Positions 50,856 to 60,013 of a stretch of DNA of 64,000 nt are shown piece by piece (positions within the stretch are counted from its first letter, which is position 1; each line of letters starts with the position of its first letter). The translations under genes and the position numbers were made by a program. The notes below the pieces were generated by a model. It saw nothing but the letters and a program-made list of their open reading frames with translations, searched no databases and was not told where the DNA came from. Origin of the DNA: CALLMM01 sp964429855. GTDB taxonomy: Bacteria > Armatimonadota > Chthonomonadetes > Chthonomonadales > CAJBBX01. Where the stretch lies: assembly GCA_964429855.1 (NCBI GenBank), contig CAYSDM010000010.1, positions 1 through 64,000 on the forward strand, in the 5' to 3' direction.

Positions 50856-50969
50856 GCCTGAGCCGATTCTCAGCGCGTTCGATACCCCTGAAAAATACGC
50901 TCTTCGGAAGTCCGGTCATAGCAGACCAGTATCCATAGTGAGAACCAGAGGCGTCATTCGTCTCCACGC

Positions 50970-52364
50970 TTATCCATCGGCTGCCTGCATCCAGGGAGTG
51001 CGTGACTCCCACTGTTGCAGACGCTGAGTCAACTCCTGCCCGATCCCGTCTGTGTTATCCTCCGCCCGATTCTGTTGTTGGAACGGATCGGTTTGCAGAT
51101 CAAAAAGCTGTGTCGGATGCTCCAGCAGCGTACGCGTGGATTCCCGATATGGAAAGAAGGCGGAGTGTGTCGGGGTTCGGATGGCTGCTCCGTGTCCCAT
51201 CTCGATGACAGCGTAGTTGTCCGCAAGCTCCTCGCAGTCGCCTCGCACTAAGGGAGCAAGATTGCGCCCGTGAAGATTCGATGCAGGCGAAATGCCTGCC
51301 AGTGAAAGGAGCGTCGGAGCCATGTCCACCAGACCGGCGACCTGTCTACGGATGATGGTCCCTGGGCGACTGGATTGCGGCGCGCGAATCACCAGCGGGA
51401 CGCGGATCGACTCCTCGTTCGGAGTGCCCTTCTGCACCAGTCCATGACTGCCCAGATTGTCTCCGTGATCGGAGGTAAAGACGACGATGGTATCCTCGGC
51501 CAGTCCCGCCGCCTCCAGCGCAGACAGCATGCGTCCGAGCGCGTTGTCCATCCAGGTGGTCAGTCCATAGTACTCGGCGATCAGGTGTCGCAGGGAGTAG
51601 CCTTCCGGCAGGCGATCCGTATACGGCAGATGCAGGTCGTAGTAGCGGAAATCGTAACGATATACCTTGAACCAGTAGTCTTGATCCTTCAGCGAAGTGT
51701 CCGGATTGACATTGTGCCGAAGCGGTATCTGTTCCGGGCGATACATCGTCAGATACTCTTCCGGCGCGTCCGCCAGCGGACAGTGCGGCGGGGATATGTT
51801 GTAGTAGAGAAAGAATGGGGTCTCCGTTCGGCTCTGATTCAAGAGAAACTGCTCCACGCGCTCCGCCTCAAACTCCACGCTCCACCCCGACGGAGAGAAC
51901 TCCGGCTTGCCGTTCTCCGTATAGGACTGCCCGGAGTGGCAGTGATGCACCCGGGGGATCAGGTAGTGGTCAAACCCGATATCGTGGGGCCAGGAGTGGA
52001 TGTGCCACTTCCCGATGGCGGCGGTACGGTAGCCATGCTCCCTTAGGATTTCGGGGAGCGTCGGCGCTTTCAGATGCGGGCGTCCTGCATAGGGATACTC
52101 CGGCATGGCGAAACTGCCGGGACGGGTCTGATAGGAGACATTGCTGATCCCTCCGGTACAGGAACGATTGTACATTCCGGAGAGGAGCACAGAGCGCGAC
52201 GCCATACAGACCGGATAGTTTGTCACCGCCAATTCAAAACGGACTCCCTGTGAAGCGAGCCGGTCTATATTCGGTGTTCGGATCGCCGGATTGCCGTAGC
52301 AGCCGACTTCAAAGGCGCGAAGCTGATCGCACATGCATAGGACAATATTGGGCAGGCAGCTCAT
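50970..52364 (-). CDS. sulfatase (formylglycine-type)
   Basis: This 464-residue enzyme has the metal Asp in NIVLCMCDQLRAFEVGCYGNP. The formylglycine motif is C53-M-A-S-R in YPVCMASRSVLLSG, the C-x-(P/A)-S-R form. AAIGKWHIH and VVFTSDHGDNLGSHGL also fit. No signal peptide is seen, so it may work inside the cell. It lies 90 bases behind a GH4 gene on the same strand. Together they suggest use of a sulfated galactan or similar glycan. Confidence 0.88.
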   Translation of the reverse strand: MSCLPNIVLCMCDQLRAFEVGCYGNPAIRTPNIDRLASQGVRFELAVTNYPVCMASRSVLLSGMYNRSCTGGISNVSYQTRPGSFAMPEYPYAGRPHLKAPTLPEILREHGYRTAAIGKWHIHSWPHDIGFDHYLIPRVHHCHSGQSYTENGKPEFSPSGWSVEFEAERVEQFLLNQSRTETPFFLYYNISPPHCPLADAPEEYLTMYRPEQIPLRHNVNPDTSLKDQDYWFKVYRYDFRYYDLHLPYTDRLPEGYSLRHLIAEYYGLTTWMDNALGRMLSALEAAGLAEDTIVVFTSDHGDNLGSHGLVQKGTPNEESIRVPLVIRAPQSSRPGTIIRRQVAGLVDMAPTLLSLAGISPASNLHGRNLAPLVRGDCEELADNYAVIEMGHGAAIRTPTHSAFFPYRESTRTLLEHPTQLFDLQTDPFQQQNRAEDNTDGIGQELTQRLQQWESRTPWMQAADG

Positions 52365-52454
52365 GGCAGGTTCTCTCCATAACAGTCCGGAAGCAGGAGA
52401 ATAGGCGATGCCCGGAGGCGCGCCTCTGGCTTCCTCCGGGCAGGAATCGCCCGA

Positions 52455-53750
52455 TTAGCTCATCGAGGGAATGTAGTCGCCATGCGCCGCGATCAGGTCA
52501 TCCACGAGCGACCATATTTCGTCCAGCGTTAGCTCTGCAGCGGTGTGCGGATCAAGCATCGCAGCGTGATAAACATGCTCGCGCTTGCCCGTCAGCGCCG
52601 CCTCCACCGTCAGCGATTGAACGTTCACATTGGTCATGATAATCCCTGCAAGCTGCTTCGGCAGCGCGCCGACGGGGGTGGGCTGGATCCCATTCTTATC
52701 CACCAGACAGGGAACCTCCACACAGCACTCCTCCGGCAGATTGGAAATCAGGTGACCGTTACGCACATTGCCATAGATGACACGCGGTATGTCCGTCTCC
52801 ATCGAGTGGATAATCAGCGAGCCATATTCGTGGCTGCGATGCACTTCGATGGGTTCTTCGCTCTCAAAGTGCGCCTTCATCTTGTGCCAGCCCTCGATCT
52901 GTCCGATGCAGCGACGAATATACTCATCCAGCGGGACGTTAAACCGCTCAATCAGATCAGGACGATCCCGGCGGATGAAGTAGGGGCAGTATTCGGAAAA
53001 GTGTTCGCTGGACTCGGTGACGAAGTATCCCAATCGGGTCAACATCTCATAACGCACGCGATTCCAGTCAGGGACCCGCCCCTCTTGCACCACCTTTCGG
53101 ATCAGGGGATAGAGGTCTTCTCCATTGCGTTCAAAGCGCAGATAGAACGCCATATGATTGATGCCTGCGCAGAAGTAGTTGATCTCTTCCAGCGGTATCC
53201 CGATGTCTCCGGCAAGCTGCCAGGCGGTTCCCTGAACGCTGTGGCACAGACCGACGGTTTTGATCCTCGTCCCGGAGTTCATCGCCCAGCAGAGCATCGC
53301 CATTGGATTGGTGTAGTTGATAAAGAGGGTGTTCGGGCAGACCGCTTCCATATCGCGCGCCATATCGAGCATGACGGGAACGGTGCGCAAGGCGCGCATA
53401 ATGCCGCCGATTCCGAGCGTATCGGCAATGGTCTGACGCAGCCCGTACTTTTTGGGTATCTCGAAGTCAATCTCCGTGCCGGGTTTATATCCTCCGACCT
53501 GGATCATATTGATCACATAGTCCGCGCCCTCCATCGCGGCGCGACGGTCGGTGTGCGCGGTGATGGTCGGGGACGCGCCGACCGCGGCGCCGACCTTGTT
53601 CGCCACGATTTCAGAGGTGCGCAGCCGTTCAGAATCGATGTCCATGAGGGCGATATGGGAGTCTTTGAGTTCCGGAAAGGAGAGAATGTCGCCGAGGAGG
53701 TTTTTGGCGAAGACGGTGCTGCCTGCGCCAATCATCGCTATTTTAGGCAT
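52455..53750 (-). CDS. melA: GH4 family alpha-galactosidase-like glycosidase (NAD-dependent)
   Basis: The 431-residue protein starts KIAMIGAGSTVFAKNLLGDIL, the NAD-binding loop of GH4. LGIGGIMRALRTVPVMLDMARDMEAVCP, LFINYTNPMAML and GLCHSVQGTAWQLA follow, with metal-binding Cys/His in that order as in alpha-galactosidases. CAGINHMAFYLRF adds the catalytic region. GH4 enzymes need NAD and Mn and use a redox mechanism. AAAGGAAC precedes the ATG. Confidence 0.88.
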   Translation of the reverse strand: MPKIAMIGAGSTVFAKNLLGDILSFPELKDSHIALMDIDSERLRTSEIVANKVGAAVGASPTITAHTDRRAAMEGADYVINMIQVGGYKPGTEIDFEIPKKYGLRQTIADTLGIGGIMRALRTVPVMLDMARDMEAVCPNTLFINYTNPMAMLCWAMNSGTRIKTVGLCHSVQGTAWQLAGDIGIPLEEINYFCAGINHMAFYLRFERNGEDLYPLIRKVVQEGRVPDWNRVRYEMLTRLGYFVTESSEHFSEYCPYFIRRDRPDLIERFNVPLDEYIRRCIGQIEGWHKMKAHFESEEPIEVHRSHEYGSLIIHSMETDIPRVIYGNVRNGHLISNLPEECCVEVPCLVDKNGIQPTPVGALPKQLAGIIMTNVNVQSLTVEAALTGKREHVYHAAMLDPHTAAELTLDEIWSLVDDLIAAHGDYIPSMS

Positions 53751-54047
53751 GAGTCGTTCCTTTCAATGTGGTCCGGTGAACTGTCGGGAAAGGTTTCGTC
53801 AGTTGAAACGGGAGTTCCTGCAAGGGGAAAAGGAGGATCGTTCGGCGCGTAGTTTCACCTTTCGTAACGACGGCGAAGCCGATGGTAGCGGCAGGAGGAT
53901 AATTTTGGATACAATACTAATGGCAGAGGCCCGCGCAGGCGAGTCTATCGCATGAACTGCCGGCGCATTCATTCGCACGAGCAACTAAAGGATGGCAGTA
54001 TATCGCCCCCTTGCGTAACGTGAATGAAATTACAGAGGAGCGACAGA
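53751..54047. other. intergenic region between GH4 and aldo/keto reductase genes
   Basis: This is the divergent promoter region for the GH4 gene (minus) and the aldo/keto reductase (plus). I see a -10-like TACAAT at 53910-53915 on the plus strand with no good -35 box. No gene or clear repeat is visible. Confidence 0.4.
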
Positions 54048-55052
54048 ATGGAATACCGTTCACTGGGACGTACCGGCGTACAGGTGAGTGCGCTGTGCCT
54101 CGGATGTATGAATTTCGGGTGGGGCACGGAGGAGGAGGATTCAATTAAGATCATTCACCGGGCGATGGAAGCCGGAATTAACTTTCTGGATACCGCCAAC
54201 GTCTACGGGCGCGGCGCAAGCGAGACGATCACCGGCAAAGCGCTGGCGATGGACGGCCGGCGCGACCGCGTCTTTCTGGCGACCAAAGCGCACGGGAAAA
54301 TGGACGACAACGATCCAAACGCCTGGGGCAATCATCGTTATAACCTGATCAGAGCGTGCGAGGACTCGCTGCGAAGGCTGCAGACCGATCACATTGACCT
54401 CTATCAGATACATCGTCCGCAGTCTTCTGTGCCGATTGACGAGACACTGCGGGCATTGGATGACCTGATTCGCGCCGGAAAGGTGCGCTATATCGGAACC
54501 AGCACCTTCGCGGCATGGCAGTTGGTCGAATCGCTGTGGGTGGCGAAGGAGCTTGGTCTGAATCGATTCGTCTGTGAACAGCCTCCCTACAATCTGCTGG
54601 ATCGGCGCATCGAGCGCGAACTGCTGCCCTTCTGCCGTACCTACGGGTTCGGGGTGATCCCCTGGTCGCCGCTTGCCGGAGGGCTGCTGACCGGCAAGTA
54701 TCGCAAAGGCGAGGCGCGTCCACAGGGAGCGCGATATGAGAAGGAGAACAGCGCGCCTTTCCAGCGCGATCATGCCCCGGCGTTCGACGTGATCGAATCG
54801 GTGATATCGCTGGCGGAGACGAAAGGCGTCGCTCCTTCACAGTTTGCGCTGGCATGGGTTATGGGGCAGCCTGGCGTTACCAGTCCCATTATTGGACCGC
54901 GCACAATGGAGCAGATGGAGGATAATCTGGCGGCGCTGGAGGTTAAGATCACCGATGAAGACCGCGTCGCGATAGATAAGATCATGGAGCCGGGAAGCAA
55001 TATCAGCGTCTACTATCAGGCAGATTTCGGTCCGAATGCGCGCTGGCAGTAG
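54048..55052 (+). CDS. aldo/keto reductase
   Basis: ATG at 54048 follows GAGGAGCG. The 334-residue enzyme has MEYRSLGRTGVQVSALCLGCMNFG. The catalytic Asp/Tyr are in LDTANVYGRGASE, Lys in FLATKAHGK and His in DLYQIHRPQ. SPLAGGLLTGKY and ALAWVMGQPGVTSPIIGPRTMEQ are the NADP-binding parts. It resembles YajO/YhdN-type reductases. It leads a three-gene run with a cysteine desulfurase and a serine hydrolase. Confidence 0.92.
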   Translation: MEYRSLGRTGVQVSALCLGCMNFGWGTEEEDSIKIIHRAMEAGINFLDTANVYGRGASETITGKALAMDGRRDRVFLATKAHGKMDDNDPNAWGNHRYNLIRACEDSLRRLQTDHIDLYQIHRPQSSVPIDETLRALDDLIRAGKVRYIGTSTFAAWQLVESLWVAKELGLNRFVCEQPPYNLLDRRIERELLPFCRTYGFGVIPWSPLAGGLLTGKYRKGEARPQGARYEKENSAPFQRDHAPAFDVIESVISLAETKGVAPSQFALAWVMGQPGVTSPIIGPRTMEQMEDNLAALEVKITDEDRVAIDKIMEPGSNISVYYQADFGPNARWQ

Positions 55053-55116
55053 GGCTTTGCAGCATTGAGCGCGAACAGGGTAAGAAACGCCATCGCAACA
55101 AGGGAAGAGGAGGACA

Positions 55117-56289
55117 ATGCTGCAACTGCCGATCTATCTCGATAATCACGCCACCACGCGCACCGATCCCCGTGTGGTTGAGGCGATGCTGCCCTACTTC
55201 ACGGAGTTCTATGGCAATGCCGCCAGCGCCAGCCATGTCTTCGGGAGGAGCGCGCGAAAGGCGGTGGAGAGCGCGCGCAGTTCACTCGCGCAGAGCATTG
55301 GAGCCGGGGGACCGCAGGAGATCATCTTCACCTCCGGGGCGACCGAGGCGGACAATCTGGCGGTCAAAGGGATCGCGGAGGCGCTTTCGAATCGCGGAAA
55401 TCATCTGGTCACTGTCCAGACGGAACACCCCGCGATTCTAAACGCCTGCCGACATCTGGAGAAGACGGGGTTTCAGACCACCTTTCTCTCGGTGGATCAG
55501 GATGGGCATCTCGATCTGGAGGAGTTGAAGGCGGCGATCACCGACCGGACGATTCTTGTCTCCGTGATGGCTGCCAACAGCGAGATCGGCACGGTTCACG
55601 ATATTGCGGCGGTGGGAGCTATCTGCCGGGAAAGGGGGACGCTTTTCCATACGGACGCAACCCAGGCAGTCGGTAAAATCCCCTTTGATGTGCGGGAGAT
55701 GCAGGTGGATTTAGCCTCCTTCACGGCACACAAGATGTACGGATCCAAAGGGGTGGGCGCGCTGTATATCCGTCAAAACGTCTCTCGTCTGCCTCTGATC
55801 CCGCAGATGGACGGCGGTGGACAGGAGCAGGGCTTTCGTTCCGGGACGCTCAATGTTCCCGGCATCGTCGGTTTCGCAAAGGCGTTGGAGATATGCCTGC
55901 AGGAGCGGGAGGCGGAGGGACGGAGGATCGGGGCGCTGAGGGACCGGCTCTACACCGGTCTGAAAGAAGCGCTGGATGGCGTAACGCTCAACGGTTGCGC
56001 CGTCCAGCGCCTGCCGGGAAATCTCAATGTCTCGTTTGACCATATTAAAAACGACACGCTCCTGATGAATCTGCGAGACCTTGCGGTGTCGGGCGGCTCC
56101 GCCTGCGCGACCGGCTCGCAGACGCCGTCTTATGTTCTGAAGGCCATCGGAGCCAGCGATGACCGCGCCTTTTCGGCGGTGCGTTTTGGCGTGGGGAGGT
56201 TCAATACGGCGGAAGAGATCGAATTTGCGATTCAGAAGGTCAGCGAAACCGTGACTCGGCTTCGCTCAGCGCAGATGCAGAGGGCATAG
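55117..56289 (+). CDS. cysteine desulfurase (NifS/IscS class)
   Basis: The 390-residue PLP enzyme starts IYLDNHATTRTDPRVVEAMLPYF. PLP Lys is in FTAHKMYGSKGVGALY, and the HTDATQAVGK segment positions the cofactor. The catalytic Cys is in SGGSACATGSQTPSYVL, the short-loop class I form. It supplies sulfur for Fe-S clusters or tRNA. GAGGAGGAC precedes the ATG. No iscU or sufB is in the window. Confidence 0.92.
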   Translation: MLQLPIYLDNHATTRTDPRVVEAMLPYFTEFYGNAASASHVFGRSARKAVESARSSLAQSIGAGGPQEIIFTSGATEADNLAVKGIAEALSNRGNHLVTVQTEHPAILNACRHLEKTGFQTTFLSVDQDGHLDLEELKAAITDRTILVSVMAANSEIGTVHDIAAVGAICRERGTLFHTDATQAVGKIPFDVREMQVDLASFTAHKMYGSKGVGALYIRQNVSRLPLIPQMDGGGQEQGFRSGTLNVPGIVGFAKALEICLQEREAEGRRIGALRDRLYTGLKEALDGVTLNGCAVQRLPGNLNVSFDHIKNDTLLMNLRDLAVSGGSACATGSQTPSYVLKAIGASDDRAFSAVRFGVGRFNTAEEIEFAIQKVSETVTRLRSAQMQRA

Positions 56290-56299
56290 GAGCAGTCCG

Positions 56300-57400
56300 A
56301 TGAGCCTGCCGGTTGTCTCTCCCGTCGATCTGGGACTGGATTCCCGACGCCTGGCCGTTGCGGACGCGCATATTCAGGCCGGCATAGAGGATCATACCTA
56401 TCCCGGCGCGGTTTTTCTGGTGGCGCGTTACGGAAAAATCGGTCATCAAAAGGCGTTCGGGCATATGCAGCCCGGCGGCAGCGCAACCCGCATAGATACG
56501 ATCTTCGACCTAGCTTCCGTGACCAAACCAGTCAATGCCGTCGCGCTGCTGACGCTGGTGGAAGACGGGAAGGTATCGCTTCTACAGAAGCTGGAGGAGC
56601 TTCTGCCCGAGACAAAAGGCTCCGCGATTGCGCCTGTAACGGTGCGACAGCTTGCGACGCACACCTCCGGGTTGCCCGCCTGGAAGCCGCTCTATAAGAT
56701 CCACGGCGGAAAGAAGCCGATTCTGGCAGATATCTTGCGAACGCCCCTGCATCATTCCCCCGGATCACACTATACCTACAGCGACCTGGGCTATCTGTTG
56801 ATGGGCGAGATCATCGAGCGCGTTAGCGGGATGTCGCTGGATCAGTATATTCATGCGCGCGCGCTTGCTCCGCTGGGAATGAAGGATACCGGTTATCTCC
56901 CGGCGGCGACGCGAAAACCCCGGATTGCCGCCACTGCAAACTGCCCGATGCGTCCCGGTCAGACTCTGATCGGTGAAGTCCACGACTCCAATGCGCACGC
57001 CTTCGGAGGCGTTGCCGGGCACGCGGGTCTGTTCGGGACCGCTCCCGATCTGGCGCTTCTCGGCTCTGCGCTGGCGCGGCAGGGAGAAGCGAAAGGACAC
57101 CGCCTTCTAGGTGTGCCGACCCTGCGTCTGGCGCGAACCAACCAGATCCCGGCGGAGGTTGGAGGACATTCCATCGGCTGGTTCACGCCTCCCAACGGAA
57201 TGCTGCCGCGTGGAGATCTGCTGGGGGAGACTGTTTTCGGGCATACCGGCTTCACCGGAACGATGCTGGTTTGCGATCCGGAATATGAACTGGTGATCGT
57301 GCTGCTGACAAATCGGGTGATGAATCCGTCGGATAATGGCGGAATCCTCCGGGTTCGCCGTCGGGTGATGAATGCGGCGGCTTCCGCCATCACGGAATAA
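56300..57400 (+). CDS. beta-lactamase-fold serine hydrolase (class C-like)
   Basis: The 366-residue protein has the nucleophile in DLASVTKPVNA (SxxK). Tyr is in HYTYSDLGYLLMGEIIERVSG (YSD in place of YSN), and the third box is GHTGFTGTM. There is no signal peptide, so it is more likely an esterase or peptidase than a resistance enzyme. AGGAG precedes the ATG, and it starts 10 bases after the desulfurase stop. Confidence 0.87.
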   Translation: MSLPVVSPVDLGLDSRRLAVADAHIQAGIEDHTYPGAVFLVARYGKIGHQKAFGHMQPGGSATRIDTIFDLASVTKPVNAVALLTLVEDGKVSLLQKLEELLPETKGSAIAPVTVRQLATHTSGLPAWKPLYKIHGGKKPILADILRTPLHHSPGSHYTYSDLGYLLMGEIIERVSGMSLDQYIHARALAPLGMKDTGYLPAATRKPRIAATANCPMRPGQTLIGEVHDSNAHAFGGVAGHAGLFGTAPDLALLGSALARQGEAKGHRLLGVPTLRLARTNQIPAEVGGHSIGWFTPPNGMLPRGDLLGETVFGHTGFTGTMLVCDPEYELVIVLLTNRVMNPSDNGGILRVRRRVMNAAASAITE

Positions 57401-57463
57401 TCGGCGAAAGCAGGGGAAGATATAAAACGGGAGGGCGGCCTTCTGCGCTCTCTCGTTTTTCGC

Positions 57464-58900
57464 TTATCGAGTCGGATCCGGCGATTTCAAAGCCGGTTCT
57501 CGCTGAGCAGGCGTCTCCTCCTGTTTCGCCGGTTGGAACCGCTGCCGGAGCGCGCGCAGAATGATGGAGGGATGGAAGAGCGCAGAAGGAGGCTTTATCA
57601 GGTGAAAAACCTCCAGCAGACTCTTGCGTACATCCGGGTACTCGGTGGATAGCGATACGACTCGGTTAACATATCCGTGCATGAATCGCGTCATTCGCCT
57701 GGTCTGAACGCCCTTCGTTCCGCGATATCGGCAGTCCTCTCCGGTCGCCAGCAGCCAGGGAACCTCGTTTATTTTCGCCAGCCTGCGCTGAAAGCGTCGG
57801 GCTAAGCCGCGCAGGCTCCGGTCTCGATTCTCCCGCAGGCACTGATCGAGCAGCATGGCGCCTCTGGCAGCGGTGGTCATTCCCTGCCCATAGACCGGAT
57901 TGAAGGCACAGGCAGCGTCTCCCATCACCAGAAAACGATCGGGTTGATCAGCCATTCGATCATAGTGACGCATTCGATTCTCGGTGGCGCGGTGACCATA
58001 GATTGGCGAGATCGGCTCTGCATTCTGAATGGTCTCATAGACAAGCGGAGAGGCGAGACTCCGGGCAAACTCCATGAATCCCGGCTCATCGGTCGGCGGA
58101 TAGTCGCTGTCTCCTCCTCCCAGGGTTACCAGGATGCGGTCATCTTCCAGCGGAATAATCAGCCCGGCGCGGGTGCGATCCGGGGGAGCCGCCTGAACAT
58201 AGAGACCTTTCCAGTCTGCGCCATATCCCTGCGGGCGACGATAGAGCCGACTGGCATAGCCAAGATGAGCATTCACAACGGTTTCATGCGGCGGAGCGTA
58301 TCCGAGCGCTTCCAGCCATTGCGGAGCGCGTGAACTGCGCCCCCCGGCGTCAACCACCAGGTCTGCCATGAAGACATCTTCGCGGGCAGTCTCTCCACGC
58401 TGCCGTATCTTCACTCCCGTCACCACCCGGCGGTCTGCGTCTGTGAGCAGCCCGGTTACATCGCACTCCTGAAGAATGTGAATATTCTCGATCTCCTTGA
58501 GACGGCGGCGAACCTGCCAGTCTATCAGATCCCGGCTGCAAGTCATATAGTTCAAACCGGACTTGAACCGAACGCTCCAACCTGCCGGGGTGAGCCATTT
58601 AATATCGGCGGCGGCGTCGGTCGGATGCGCTCCTGCCTCCAGCAACTCAATCCCTGTGCCCGGAAATAGTTTCTCGATGATCTCCAGCCCGCGCACCAGC
58701 AGGACATGCGTATGCCTGGCCTGCGGAACGCCCTTTCGCGGTGTGGCGGTGTCCGGATAGCGGTCACGCTCGATCAGTGTCACGCACTCAAAGTGATCGG
58801 AAAGGATGCGCGCTGCCAGCATTCCCGCCATGCTGCCTCCTATCACAACCGCATGATGACCGCTCTTTCGAAGCGAAATGCCATTCATAGAGTGTTCCAT
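57464..58900 (-). CDS. FAD-dependent oxidoreductase (aromatic hydroxylase/geranylgeranyl-reductase-like)
   Basis: The 478-residue protein has the FAD motif AVVIGGSMAGMLAARILSDHFECVTLIERD. A DG-type Asp is in LVVDAGGRSSRAPQWLEALG. The second FAD motif is FLVMGDAACAFNPVYGQGM. This is the group A flavin monooxygenase layout. The substrate is unknown. GGGAGACAG precedes the ATG. Confidence 0.82.
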   Translation of the reverse strand: MEHSMNGISLRKSGHHAVVIGGSMAGMLAARILSDHFECVTLIERDRYPDTATPRKGVPQARHTHVLLVRGLEIIEKLFPGTGIELLEAGAHPTDAAADIKWLTPAGWSVRFKSGLNYMTCSRDLIDWQVRRRLKEIENIHILQECDVTGLLTDADRRVVTGVKIRQRGETAREDVFMADLVVDAGGRSSRAPQWLEALGYAPPHETVVNAHLGYASRLYRRPQGYGADWKGLYVQAAPPDRTRAGLIIPLEDDRILVTLGGGDSDYPPTDEPGFMEFARSLASPLVYETIQNAEPISPIYGHRATENRMRHYDRMADQPDRFLVMGDAACAFNPVYGQGMTTAARGAMLLDQCLRENRDRSLRGLARRFQRRLAKINEVPWLLATGEDCRYRGTKGVQTRRMTRFMHGYVNRVVSLSTEYPDVRKSLLEVFHLIKPPSALFHPSIILRALRQRFQPAKQEETPAQREPALKSPDPTR

Positions 58901-59257
58901 CCGCTGTCTCCCGAAGTAGTTTTCCGTTTATACTCTACGCCCAGGAGATTACAGGAAGGTAACATCCAGGTTACGAGAGGATGAAAAATGATATCATGCT
59001 GCGCCCTGTATCTTCTTCTGCTGTCAGATAGAGGCGATTGCGGGGAAATCGCGATGGTTTCCTGCCTGCGAATAGTGAGGGGGAGACACGGACGAAAGTG
59101 AGTGTTTCGCCTGGCATTTCTTTGAAGGCAGAAGGCAACTGGAAGCAAAAATGACTTTACGGACGCTCGTAATGACAGACCGGCGCGTTCGCAATGACAG
59201 GAAGTCGCGCAGGGAGGCAGGTGGACGCGCCGGTTTCATCTTATCGGGAGAGTGTCG
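58901..59257. other. 357-base intergenic region with paired repeats, no gene
   Basis: It lies between the FAD oxidoreductase start (minus) and the dedA stop (minus). It contains a near-duplicate motif at 59164-59200 and a long-loop inverted repeat ACCGGCGCG (59179-59187) / CGCGCCGGT (59226-59234). I see no ORF with coding character. Confidence 0.5.
59164..59200. repeat. two copies of a CTGTCATT-R-CGA-type motif
   Basis: CGCTCGTAATGACAG (59164-59178) and CGTTCGCAATGACAG (59186-59200) differ at two of 15 positions and are 22 bases apart. The reverse complement CTGTCATTGCGA resembles a dispersed motif seen in several bacterial genomes. Confidence 0.45.
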
Positions 59258-59974
59258 CTAATCGCCCGCCGACTTTTCAGCGCTTACATGGGGAACGGAC
59301 GCGGTCTTCTCTTCGGAGGCGAAACGCTGCTTCTTCTCCCGGCGGGATTTCAGCATCTCCGTTCCAATGGGAATGAGAGAGAGAAAGATCACCAACAGGG
59401 TAACCAGCGAGAAGTTTTTCTGCACCAGCGGAATGTTCCCGAACAGGTAGCCGCCAAAAACGCAGACCCCGACCCATAGGATGCCCCCCGTAATGTTGTA
59501 GAAGAGAAACTTGCTGTAGGTCATGCTGCCCACGCCTGCGACGAAGGGGGCAAGTGTGCGGACGATGGGAGTGAAACGCGCGATGACGATGGTTTTCCCG
59601 CCGTACTTCTCAAAGAAGGCGTGTGTCTTCTCCAGATGATCGCGCTTGAGAAAACGGGCTTTCTCGCTGCGAAAGATGCGCGGTCCGAAAAACTTGCCAA
59701 TCCAGTAGTTGACAGTGTCTCCCAGAATGGCTGCGATTGTCAGCAGCACGAAGAGCCAGACGACATTGATCGGGGAAGTGGGACGGGAGGCGAGCATTCC
59801 TGCAGCAAAGAGCAGCGAATCTCCCGGCAGAAAGGGAGTAATGACCAGACCTGTTTCGGCGAAGATGATAAGAAACAGAATGATATAGGTAAAGACGCCA
59901 TAGTTTTGAATGATGCTGTCGAGATGCTTGTCCAGATGCAAAAACAGGTCTACGGCGGAATGCAAAAACTCCAT
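59258..59974 (-). CDS. DedA family membrane protein
   Basis: The 238-residue protein has the DedA core IIFAETGLVITPFLPGDSLLFAAGMLA. The following GDTVNYWIGKFFGPRIF and ARFTPIVRTLAPFVAGVGSM carry the conserved Arg pair. About five membrane helices are visible. DedA/Tvp38-type proteins recycle undecaprenyl phosphate or flip lipids. GAGGAG precedes the ATG. It lies downstream of a GT4 glycosyltransferase, which fits envelope lipid work. Confidence 0.92.
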   Translation of the reverse strand: MEFLHSAVDLFLHLDKHLDSIIQNYGVFTYIILFLIIFAETGLVITPFLPGDSLLFAAGMLASRPTSPINVVWLFVLLTIAAILGDTVNYWIGKFFGPRIFRSEKARFLKRDHLEKTHAFFEKYGGKTIVIARFTPIVRTLAPFVAGVGSMTYSKFLFYNITGGILWVGVCVFGGYLFGNIPLVQKNFSLVTLLVIFLSLIPIGTEMLKSRREKKQRFASEEKTASVPHVSAEKSAGD

Positions 59975-60013
59975 GATCTCCTCATTTGCGGGTGTCGGGT
60001 TGGATTGCGCCCG

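Noticed and set aside
52545..53852. 435-residue plus-strand frame over the GH4 gene
   Set aside because: The minus strand encodes an unmistakable GH4 enzyme, and the plus frame has no recognisable motif.
56300..57400. Beta-lactamase-fold gene as antibiotic resistance
   Set aside because: No signal peptide and a metabolic context. Class C-like esterases and peptidases share these motifs.
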